DNA of 64,000 bases. Origin: Sialis fuliginosa (lineage: Eukaryota; Arthropoda; Insecta; Megaloptera; Sialidae). Both the position numbers and the translations under genes were made by a program. The notes beneath the pieces were generated by a model, which ran no database searches, was not told where the DNA came from, and was given only the letters and a program-made list of their open reading frames with translations. Shown piece by piece: positions 34,506 to 45,033 of the stretch. The DNA lies in NCBI GenBank assembly GCA_961205875.1, contig OY540813.1, forward strand, positions 2,761,001-2,825,000, given 5' to 3'. Every line of letters begins with the position of its first letter. Positions within the stretch are counted from its first letter, which is position 1.

Positions 34506-34536
34506 TGTAATAAATATTTACATATTACAATTTCAG

Positions 34537-37500
34537 ATTGATTGTTGAAAAAACATTACCTAGTAAAAATACCAGTTATTTTATTTACAATTCAACAATG
34601 TCATGGATAGAAGACCCAGGTGTTGAAATATTTGAAGGCCTGTACCTCTACAAACTCTCTGTGGATCAATGTTACTTAAATGTTACAACCAATCTCACAT
34701 CTTTGTGGTTATATTCTTTATACGATGACTGCTACAATGTTAGTATTTTTAAAATTGCAATGTATCTATTTATCATTAATAAGGCTTTACACGCAGTTGC
34801 GTAGCCAGGGGGATAGGGGGGGGGGGGGTCAAAATGATAATATTATTTATTATGTATATATTATGTAAAATATATATGTTATTTGCCAATTGCTCCCTAT
34901 AAAAAATGCCCCCCCCCCTTAAAAAAATTCAGGTTACATCACTGTTCACACGAGATGAGACGAAACTGAGTTTAGATAATTTTAATCTCGATCTCGTGCA
35001 AATTATAATATTTTCTTATAACATAATTAAACCAATAATCTATATTGAATAATTAGGCTAAGCACGTATTAAGAAAAATTGACAGTTTCGAAATTAACGC
35101 GGGCGAAACCGCGGTGAACTTTTATATAGTAAAATAAAATAAATTAAATATTTTATATCGAGACCCTTGACTTAAATACATATATTTAAAACTCATGCCC
35201 ACACAATGGCGTAGTAACGGTGGACGACCCCCCCCCCCCTCAGTGTTCTAAAAAAACGTATGTTTTGAGAAAAATATCAAAATACCTTCAAAAAAATTTA
35301 CTCGCATGTATTTATCCCCCCCCCCCCCCTTCCTGCTTCGCCACTGTGCACATATAAAAAATTCATCTTAAAACCTTGAAACTTTCTTATATTGCATTCA
35401 CTTTGCCAAATCTTCAATTCGAATTTAAATAAGTATGTAAGCGATGAAACATTGAAAATAATGTTACGACTTCTGTTCAGAAACTTAAGCAAAGAAAGAG
35501 CCATACTAGAGTTATGGCAGCGTTGCCATTTTTAGTCAAAATAATTTTTAGCAATCAAAATTAAAATTTTATGAATGAGACTTGCGTACTAACTACAATC
35601 AATCAGAAATCGATTCAGGCTGTCAGAACTCTTACAATGAATATCTTTATGCCATACATAGAAGGGACCTATACATTACAGTACAAAGGGCCCTAATAAT
35701 ATATTATTATTTTTTCAGTGCCCATACAAAAGGGAAGCCAACTTACTAGAATGGAATAAGGGTCATCAGAAATACAAAACACGACCAGGAAAAAAATGGA
35801 GACTTAGGAGTAGAGGAGTTGAAAGAATATCTCCAGTCAACGATGCGCGTTATTTAATTTGTGATGTAGACCCAAATATTGCAGAATTCGGTGTATATAA
35901 CTTAGAAGTCGAGGACAGTAACATTTGCCGCCTTAGAACGTTAAAAGAACCCGTCAATATTTACCTGCGTATGTTAATTTTATTGTACATATGTATATTT
36001 AATACACATTCAATTTAAAAAGTTGAAATGAGCTATATTTTTGAAACTAAAGAATATATAGAAAAATCATCGTTTCGGTAATATAAAAGGGAGTGAGAGG
36101 GGGGGGGGTAGAATGACGTCATATATAACGCGCCCCTTACTAACTCTCTAAATCCCAGTTAGCTACCCCAACTAAAAATCCTAAATGGTTACATATATAA
36201 CCCATAGCTACTTTTCAAAATGATAATAAAATAAAAAAAACTTTCCAAGTAAAATAAGAAATTGCTAACAAAAGCAGTCAAATATACTTCCGGTATATTT
36301 GACTTTTATTATTTAAATTAATTTCTAAAAAATACTTGTAAAATTAGTCGTATTTTCCTTATACAGTGTATTCCAAGTTGATTAAGACATAGGAAATTTA
36401 ACACGGGAACAATTAGAAGTGTTGTAGTAGCCTTTGGTCAGATTTAACGATGTGTGATTGGTGCATTTTGAAATGCCGCCTCGAAACTAACTGATAAATT
36501 TTAAATTAATCAACAGCATTTTGTTTCCAACAATAAAATACATTAATGAAATTAAAGTAAGCATCCTAGATAAAATTATAATAATATTTTGTGGCGGCAT
36601 TTCAAAATGCACCAATCACACATCGTTAAATTTGACCAAAGGTTACTACAACACTTCTAATTGCCCCCATGTTAAATTTCCTTTGGAATACACTGTATGT
36701 TTCTTATTTATTTTGTACTTTCAGCTATTTTAATTCCGTTTTTCTTCTTCCTCGGGCTGTCGATACTTTATCCTATTGTTAGTAAACTTTGGCAAAAATG
36801 GAATGCATCCGACGAAGTTTTAACGAATGTGAATGAAAACGTTTTAAAAGAAAAGCCAAACACTAAAAGAATACGAGCAATAGATACTTTCAGAGGGTAA
36901 GCATTGCACAAATATATACTTACTTATTATATTTATATTTAACAGTTTTTTTAAGTTATACTTCAGGGTGAAATTTTAGTAATGCAACGAAGATAACAGC
37001 AACAGGATAAAGTTAGGTTATTCACTCGTGTAGATAATACAGATATCTGTTATGATAATGAATAAAACAGGTTTTCTGACGTTATTAGTTATTAGTTATT
37101 ACTAATCTCAGCAGTTATTTTTCAACCATGCCAAAGAAGTATAACTTCTAACGCATGTACAGTCGCCTGCATTAATGGTCTTACAGTTTTTATTCATTTT
37201 CGTTTATCACAAACCTAGTAGGCTCCTCCCATTTGGTTATTATAATATTTAAATCATTTCTCCATGTATCAAACAAAGACAGATATTTTGAAATTCATTT
37301 GCTAGATAAAGAACTACTCTTCGTCTATAGTACTCATTCATATTTGTGCGATTAAATTATCTATTGAAAATTGTATAAGTAAATTTTGTGGCAATAAATA
37401 TTTGATATTCCGAATTTTAGTATTTAAATATATTAAACTTGATAGAAAAAGATAACCGATGATGTTTGTCTTTAAATTTGAAATCTGTTGTAAGCGATTC

Positions 37501-40210
37501 TAGCCTTTAGGGTGCCAGACGAGTTCTGCAGGCGACTGTACATAAGTACCGATTTTTTTTCTTTTATAGTTTCTGCATTGCCGGTATGATTTTTGTCAAC
37601 ACCGGCGCTGGAGGTTACGATGTCTTGGAGCACGCCGTCTGGAACGGTCTCCAGTTTTCTGACATTTTCTTCCCCTGGTTCATGTGGATCATGGGAATTT
37701 GTATACCAATATCTGTCGGTTCACAATTGAGGAAAAACGTATCAAAAATTGATCTCATCATCAACACTATACGAGTAATTAATTTTTATTTAAAATTAAT
37801 TTAAAAAAATGAATATTTCGAAATTAAGTTTTTAGTTTAAATAAAATTAATAAAGCATTTTATATTCAATTTTCATTTCAAGTAATTGTTTTAAAATCTT
37901 AAACACAAACTTGTACCCATAAACCAAGAATTATTTTAATTTCCTTTGATTGGAAGTAAAACGAAGTACAAAAGATTTTTAGTTTTTTTATTTTCCATGT
38001 TTATTTTTTTGTGTCAATGGTTATATTATTATTTTTTTGTTTATTGTATTTTTTTGTAATTATATTTCAGAGGTCCGCCATTTTGTTTGGCTTGGGTTTA
38101 ATGCTGAATACAATCGGTGTTGGTTCAAATTTGGAAACTATTAGAATTTTCGGTGTTTTGCAAAGATTCGCTGTTTGCTATCTAGTCACAGCATTTATTG
38201 TTATTGTTTTTACAAAACGAGAAGATACAAAAGAAAATGTAAGTATACACATAAATATTGGAATCCACAATGTACCGGAATAGTGTTATTGAAAAAAATT
38301 TCCGGTTCGTGAATTTTAAAATATGAACTATTAAATATATTACATATCTATACAAAAGAGCATTGCTGACTGTTTTTATTGGAGCTAAAGATTGGTTCAC
38401 TCCCCTCTCCCTCCTCCAGTTTCCCTTCACCCCAGCGAAAAAAAAAAGTTTAACAAATGTAAAAAATAGTGTGTTTTTTTACAGATCCATGCTTGGAGTG
38501 ATATAACAAGAATACTACCCCAATGGATTTCTATTTTGCTGATTGTTTTAGCTCATACATTGATTACATTATTGTTAAATGTACCTGGCTGTCCAAGGTA
38601 GCTATTACTTAAGTTCATAACCTTATGAAAAATATAGGATTTCATATAACATGAAACAAAACTATATAGCTTAAATTGATATCAGACGATACTTACCTTT
38701 TTTACAAGTTTTATATTCATTAACTTTACCTGTTAGTATGTTTAGATCAAATATTACAATCGAAATGACAATGCAATATAGTATTTCTAATATTGTTCTA
38801 AATCTAATATGACAGACGCCTTAATTAAGATGGCGGATTACCTTTTTCTTCACAACCCCCTTGACATGGGTATCAAATGAAAGGATTTGATGAGTAGAAT
38901 ACGATTAGCTATGTGATGTAATTCTAAAACCAATAATAAAAAGTTGTTTGTAAAAAGTATTTTTTACATTTAATTTATTTTATGTTTCAGAGGTTATCTG
39001 GGACCTGGTGGAATACAAGATGACGGAATCTATGAGAAATGTATCGGAGGAGCCACAAAATACGTGGATGCCCTGATTCTGGGTGAAAGCCACATGTATA
39101 AATGGTTGCCTACGGGACATATTTATGATTCAACTATATTTGATCCTGAAAATATATTAGGTACATTAAATAAACTATATAGTTATACTCCATGTGCTTT
39201 ATCAGCAAGCAGATCTTTTCAAGTTAAGGGCTGTACGGAAAGTTTCATGAAAAAAAATGTATTTTTTTTTTCAATAATATACTTACACTTTAATTTTAAA
39301 AAATCTGTAAGCTTCCAAAATGATATTTTTCATTAAAAAACTTACTCAAGACTAATCAAAAAGAATATGGTTGAAATTATCATGACATCATTAGGGACAA
39401 AAAGTTAAGCCCCCATTTAAAAAAACGTTACCAACTCAATTTGTCAAAAATTATTCGAATCTTCATTCCAAATATTTTAATAGTCGATAGTTCTATAGAT
39501 ATATATTATATGTCCATGCGATTTAAAATGGGACATTATGTATAAGTGTTTATTGTTTCCCCATACAGGTTGCTTAACGTCGATATTCCAGGTGTTCCTA
39601 GGGGTACAAGCCGGTACAACGTTGCAGTTATATAAAGCTGAACGTGGACATATGTGGCGTTGGCTTAGTTGGGGAACCGCCACTTCAGTCTGCGGAGGCA
39701 TTCTCTGTCTTTTCAGCCGCGAGAATGGGTGGGTGCCCATCAACAAGAACTTATGGTAAAAAAATCACAAATTTTTTTTTTTTTTTTTTAATTTTGATTA
39801 TTAAAAACCTTCAAAAGGAAACGTCATATTTTGAAAATAAATGTTTAATATTCTCAATTTATAAAACGGAAATGAAAAGCCAAACAATTTAATACAATAC
39901 TTTCTATTTTCTCAGGTCTCTATCCTACGTTCTAGTAACATCAGGGATGGCATTCATCGTCCTATGTTTCCTCTATCAGCTAATAGACTGTTGGAAACTA
40001 TGGTCCGGAAAACCATTCCTGTTTGCAGGAATGAACTCTACTATTATGTATGTGGGACACCAGCTTGGCTACAATCTATTCCCGTTCAGGTGGCAAATCG
40101 GACTAATGAACACGCATTTTATTTTACTTATTGAATCGCTTTGGGCGACGTGTTCTTGGGTGATTGTCGCATTTTGGTTGTATACAAATAAGTTCTTTTT
40201 GAGTATTTAA
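34537..40210 (+). CDS. HGSNAT: Heparan-alpha-glucosaminide N-acetyltransferase (first exon missing)
   Basis: This multi-pass lysosomal membrane enzyme moves an acetyl group from cytosolic acetyl-CoA to the terminal glucosamine of heparan sulphate during its breakdown. Exons: 34537-34738, 35719-35968, 36725-36896, 37570-37774, 38071-38238, 38485-38597, 38991-39160, 39569-39755 and 39916-40210 (TAA). All splice phases match and give 586 residues. Recognition rests on IRAIDTFRGFCIAGMIFVN, EHAVWNGLQFSDIFFPWFMW, FGVLQRFAVCYLVTA, VPGCPRGYLGPGGI, DPENILG, FQVFLGVQAG, VPINKNLWSLSYVL and AGMNSTIMYVGH. The catalytic His of the EHAVWNG motif is at 37631-37633. The N-terminal luminal part (to about residue 150) is less conserved and Cys-containing. 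The first exon, expected to carry a signal sequence, was not found in 27.8-34.5 kb. A polyadenylation signal is at 40260. Confidence 0.93.
34796..34945. mobile_element. Small foldback element with G and C runs
   Basis: The left end CAGTTGCGTAGCCAGGGGGA with a 13-base G run (34816-34828) faces a right end with a C run near 34908-34918 and GGTTACATCACTG. It lies in an HGSNAT intron. Confidence 0.6.
35206..35347. mobile_element. Small element with two C runs, ATGGCGTAG...CGCCACTGTG ends
   Basis: Left ACAATGGCGTAGTAACGG, right CTTCGCCACTGTG. C runs at 35228-35239 and 35316-35329. Confidence 0.6.
36364..36695. mobile_element. TA-flanked foldback MITE (family copy 3)
   Basis: It starts CAGTGTATTCCAAGTTGATT and ends GGAATACACTG, flanked by TA. 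A piece of the right arm (the copy-1 text CTTAATCAA) and part of the middle are deleted. It ends 29 bp before HGSNAT exon 36725-36896. Confidence 0.85.
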
Positions 40211-40594
40211 AACATTGATTTAAAAAAATGTAAATTCCGTCTGTATTTATGTATGCTTTAATAAAAAATAATGTATTAATGTAATTATATTCATAAAAAT
40301 GTACTTAATTTATATTTATGTTACAAATAAATCAATTTTATTATATTTTTCCACTCATTTTAACCCGCACAAACTACCCACATGACTTCTAATTAGCTTC
40401 AGGTTGTTTAAACTCAAAAGTGAGGCTAAATTCATACATAATGAATTGTCAACAGCACGTGTTTTTGATAAATACACGAAAATATATATTAATATAGTTT
40501 TTTAAATATATGTCTATATTATTTATCTAAAATCGTAAGTATCAATGAATTATTTCGACCAAATACAAGTTTTTGACGTTTTAATTTTTAGGTT
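40211..40594. promoter_or_regulatory. HGSNAT 3' end and WDR3 upstream region
   Basis: These 384 bp must hold the end of the HGSNAT transcript (AATAAA at 40260) and the WDR3 promoter and 5' UTR. No TATA box can be called with confidence in such AT-rich DNA. TTTTTAG just before the WDR3 ATG could be a splice acceptor. Confidence 0.5.
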
Positions 40595-43500
40595 ATGGGT
40601 CTCACAAAACAATATCTACGTTACGTGCCCAGTGGAACTTTCAATATTATTGCCAGCCCCAAATGCAATGCTGTTTTTGTTACTCTCGAAGGCCAGGAAG
40701 GTAGATTTGTAGCTGCTGGGGCTTCGGAACATGTCATTATATGGGATATGCGTTTAGGAGAAAAAGTACCGCTCTCATGATTATAATAAAAATTTAACAG
40801 AAAGATTAACGAATATTTATTTCAGGCACAGCTACTGTCTGGTGATAAGTCTGAAGTTACTTGTCTGTGCACTAGCCCAAATAAAAACAACCTCGCTGTT
40901 GGATATGAAGACGGAACAATACATATTTTCGATCTACGTTCTGGAGAGATAGTTACAATATTCTCTGGACATAAGTCGGCTGTTACTAGTCTTGCTTATG
41001 ACCAGTTTGGTCACAAACTTGCGTCTGGTTCTAAGGTAAGCGGAAATGTATTTTTTTACCTCAAAAATTACTAAAAAGTATATTTTAAAACAATTTTCAG
41101 GATACAGAAATTATTGTGTGGGACACAGTCTCAGAGACAGGCTTGCACCGTTTGTCCGGACATAAAGGTGTCATAACGCAACTAGTGTTCATGGCAACAC
41201 AGAATATCCTTATATCCAGCTCGAAAGACAGTTTTGTTAAATTTTGGGATTTAGATTCCCAGTATTGTTTCAAAACTTTAACAGGACACAGAACAGAAGT
41301 GAGTGAATAATATAAACTGTTATATATCACATTCTAACTCGGTCTTTCTCATAGGTTTGGGGCTTGGTCTTAATGAAAGATGAACGGTATTTGATAACTG
41401 GTTGTAGCGATACCGAATTACAAGTTTGGAAAATATCAATCAAAGATACCGATCAAGAGAATAACTTAAATCCAATTAAGACTCCTCTAGAAATTGACGG
41501 ATTTGAAATTGGCCCTGAAGATGATGCAAATGTAAGTTATTTTATCTTTAGTCTGAAATATAATATGTAAATAAATACTCTCTTTGTTTCAGTACCCTTT
41601 ACAGTGTCACAAAGCAGGGTCCCTGCTGCGTTCAGGCAAAGGTCGTGTAGTGTCCCTTACGTCTGACTCTTCAGGACAAGTTATCGGATGCCATGGAACA
41701 GATTCACAGCTAGAAATGTTTCTGTTTTATACGGACGAAGAAGCAAACACCAGGCATAAGAAACGAATCAAAAAACAACGCAAGAAAGAAAGGTACGAAT
41801 AATTTTATTTCAAAGGGAATATATTTTTAATCTTTTTAATTAATTTTCAGTAATAAACCAGAAGAATCGAATGAAACTCTTACAAATGATGAACTTACTT
41901 TACGTGACGAAATAAAACGGCTTCCAACGATCAAACTCTCGACTAAGCCCAAATCCCTAAGCCTAATCCGAGGAAAAGGGGGAGTATTGAGAGTCACAAC
42001 AGTCTTAAACAATAACACACTCGAACTATACTCACTATCAACATCAGATAAAGAAACAGAGATCAAATGTCTGCGCAGTATCACAAACCAGGGTCACCAT
42101 AGTGAAATTAGAAGCGTGTGCTTCAGCAGCGATAATTTGGCTATTGTTTCGGGGAGTGCCGAAAGTGTGAAGCTTTGGAATAGGCCGTCGCAGTCTTGTC
42201 TGAGGACTGTAGAAACTGATTATGTCCTTTCAACGTGTTTTGTTCCAGGAGATAGACATGTTTTGGCCGGAATGAAGGATGGGAGGTTGTTGATTATTGA
42301 TATAGCAGCCGGTGATATTTTGGAAGAGGTACCGGCGCATAAGGATGAACTGTGGACAATTAGTGTTACACCAGATCAGGTATTTTTTTAATTAATATAA
42401 TCTATCGGTTTTACGAATTTTGTATTTTAACAATCGGATTTTTTTTAAGAGGTTATGTTTAAGTCATTTTTATTAGATTTATTGCAGGGATTCTTTAAGT
42501 GTTACATATCACTACGAAGCCCAAGAGTTGTTCTATAATTTAAAATTTAGCTGATTTAAATATCTAGTTTTGTTATCGAAATATTAGTTCTTAAAATCAA
42601 GCTTAACTTTTTCTTTGTAGATTTAAGAATAAGTTACGTTTAAGTCATTTTTAATAAATTTACTGTAGGGATTCTTTAAGTGTTACATATAATTATAAAG
42701 CCCATGAGTTGCTCTATAATTGAAAGTTTAACTCATTTAAATATCTTTTTTTGTTATTGAGATATTAGCTTTTGAAATCGAGCTTAATTTTTTTTCTCCA
42801 TAGAGTTGAGAACATGTTACTTTTTTCAGCGTGGTTGTGTGACTGGAGGCAGTGACAATACAGTTAAATTCTGGCAGTTTGAATTAATCATTGACGAAAA
42901 GAGTGAAAGTAAAGCCAAAGTCCTATCTTTACTTCACACTCGTACGTTAAAATTAGAAGAAAACGTCCTTGCAGTTAAAATCTCTTCAAATAATAAATTC
43001 ATAGCAGTTGCACTTTTGGATTCTACTGTGAAGATATTCTTTGTTGATTCTTTCAAGGTAAGTTATTTTACTTACAAGATGTAACGATTTGATTTTTACT
43101 ATTTTTTTTATAAAATTTTGTATTATTTTTCAGTTTTTCATTTCACTTTACGGTCACAAACTTCCAGTTTTGTGCATGGATATATCCGACGATTCCTCGT
43201 TGATAGTGACAGGTTCTGCCGATAGGAACATCAAAATCTGGGGTTTAGACTTCGGCGATTGTCACAAATCATTATTTGGACACGACGATTCCGTCACTGC
43301 GATACAATTTGTCCCACACACTCACTATTTCTTCTCTTGCGGCAGAGACGGCAAAGTTAAAGAATGGGATGCAGATTCTTTCGATAAGATAATAACTTTA
43401 CAGGGACATTCTGGAGAGGCCTGGTCTTTGGCTGTAAGTCCCGACGGAAAACACGTCGTCTCTAGCGGCTCTGACAAAGTTTTGCGACTGTGGGAACGGA

Positions 43501-44534
43501 CGCAAGAGACGCTGGTGTTGGAAGATGAAGCCGAAGAGGAGAGAGAAAGGAACGAAGAGCTGGCAACTGGTGAGGAAACCGTGGTTCCAGGGAAAGGTGT
43601 CGTCGTTCTGCCATCTAAGAAAACTGTCGGCAGTGAGAAAGCTGTAAGTTATATACTTAGGGGTGCAACTAGTAAACTTGAAATTTTAATACACAAAACT
43701 AGATTATGTAACACACATTTTAAGACTAATTTGGAATTTCTGCAATTTATAATTCCAGAGTACGTTATGTTTATTTGATTGTAGGCTGAATCGATTCTCG
43801 AATGTCTCGAAATCGTAAACGAATACAAAGCCCAGCTACAAGAACACAAAGAACTAGCGGCCGTATCACAATTGAAGCCTCCTCTACCACCTTTACCTCC
43901 GATAATGCAGGCATACCAAGTCAAGACATCTGAAGACTACATAGTTGAAATATTGAAACGGATAAGATCAAGGTAAGAATATTGAAGCAAATATTGTTAA
44001 AGTTTGGTTTAACGTAAATTTATTTTCAGTGACCTAGAAGAAGCGTTGCTTCTTTTACCATTTTCAAACGCTTGTGAACTTCTACGATGGTTAGCGATAC
44101 TAACGACACATAACGACCATGTAGAGCTTATAAATAGGGTCTCTATATTCCTGTTGAGGGTGCATTCTGGTCCAATATCTTCCACCAGTTCTCTACTGCC
44201 CGTTTTGAAGACTTTACGTAGGAATACAACACAACATACTTCACAATTAAGAGTAAGTATTGTTTAATAAAAATAAAATAAAATAAATAAACAGTAAATT
44301 TAAAAATGATTGTACTTTTTTTGATTTGGTCTCAGAGTTTTAACTATTATTTATTTTTTATTTCAGGACCAAATTGGATACAATTTCTATGGCTTCGAGT
44401 TTCTGCAGAGGGAAATAGAGAATTTAGAAGGTGTGCAGTTGTTCCGAGACGCGACTATTGAGAAGAAGTCGCGTGAAAAGAAACGAAAGCAAAGAGAAAA
44501 GAGAAAACGTGCTCTTGTAGTTCTCACTTCTTGA
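40595..44534 (+). CDS. WDR3: WD-repeat protein 3 (UTP12-like SSU processome subunit)
   Basis: This is a nucleolar protein of the U3 snoRNP/UTP-B complex acting in 18S rRNA maturation. Eleven exons: 40595-40765, 40826-41035, 41101-41298, 41355-41531, 41593-41792, 41851-42379, 42830-43057, 43134-43643, 43785-43972, 44030-44252 and 44367-44534. Together they give 933 residues, close to the family's usual length (about 940). The start MGLTKQYLRYVPSGTFNII is typical of the family. Repeated GH...WD units span two propellers, e.g. FSGHKSAVTSLAYDQFGHKL, then SGSKDTEIIVWD, and SLYGHKLPVLCMDISDDSSL, then TGSADRNIKIWG. A Lys-rich linker (KKRIKKQRKKER) and the C-terminal Utp12 domain (from about YIVEILKRIRS) follow. 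An AG directly upstream of the ATG may be the acceptor of a 5' UTR exon. Polyadenylation signal at 44569. No oddity in the coding sequence. Confidence 0.95.
42453..42800. repeat. Two-copy tandem duplication in a WDR3 intron, about 182-bp unit
   Basis: The text CGTTTAAGTCATTTTTA (42635 copy; TGTTTAAGTCATTTTTATTA in the first) is followed in both by GGGATTCTTTAAGTGTTACA, AAGCCCA(A/T)GAGTTG and TTATTGAGATATTAG or close variants. The copies are about 85-90% alike by eye. Confidence 0.75.
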
Positions 44535-44837
44535 ATCAAATCTGTTATTTATGTTTTTACCTAAGCTAAATAAATATTTTTTAAAAATAATGTCTATTTC
44601 ACCATTTCGGGGAAAAATTCTTCAAATAACAATACTTTATAGATGATATTGAGGAAATTTAATTAATTTATTGATTGTACAAAACTTCACTTAAACATTT
44701 ATTACATTTTAATTAACAGACATTAACCAAGTATCAAAGTTGGTTATCATATTTAAAAATTAATACATATGATAAAAATAGTTTATAACAGAAAAAAAAT
44801 GTTTATTTTTATCATATAAGAAAAAAAACAAATTTCT
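44535..44837. other. Convergent 3' ends of WDR3 and the RING gene
   Basis: Only about 300 bp separate the stop codons. AATAAA for WDR3 is at 44569. No gene or repeat is seen here. The minus-strand polyadenylation site is probably in the AT-rich 44640-44820 stretch. Confidence 0.6.
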
Positions 44838-45033
44838 TCATCTCGAATAGCCACTTATTTGCGGACACCCGTTAACCCAATGGCCCCGTCTCCCGCAGTT
44901 ATAGCAGCGCCCGTACCCGCCGTAGTACGCTCTACCGACACCCCGCACTAACTCGTCATTATTATCTTCGGAATCGCTATTCACGTCTTCATCAGTAAAC
45001 CAGTAACCTTCCTCTTGCGTTGAACTATCATCG
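44838..45033 (-). CDS. Last exon of the RNF8-like gene, CCHC zinc knuckle
   Basis: The exon starts in phase 2 with SDDSSTQEEGYWFTDEDVNS, goes through an acidic stretch and a Gly/Tyr-rich linker (GRAYYGGYGR), then CYNCGRRGHWVNGC (about 44862-44909). The last fits the C-x2-C-x4-H-x4-C knuckle, a nucleic-acid or protein binding module. It ends PQISGYSR and TGA. The acceptor is CTTTCAG. Confidence 0.82.

Larger units (their letters stand above)
27813..34536. other. Region between the receptor and HGSNAT coding parts
   Basis: No protein-coding exon is recognised in 6.7 kb. It must include the receptor 3' UTR and probably the HGSNAT promoter and first exon. Repeats: hairpin array 28831-29185, MITE 30366-30652, retroelement tails 31090-31530, MITE 34146-34505. 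Most of 32000-33800 is plain AT-rich DNA. Confidence 0.6.

Noticed and set aside
41836-42084. Minus-strand open frame inside WDR3
   Set aside because: It is antisense to a WDR3 exon with clear WD-repeat homology.
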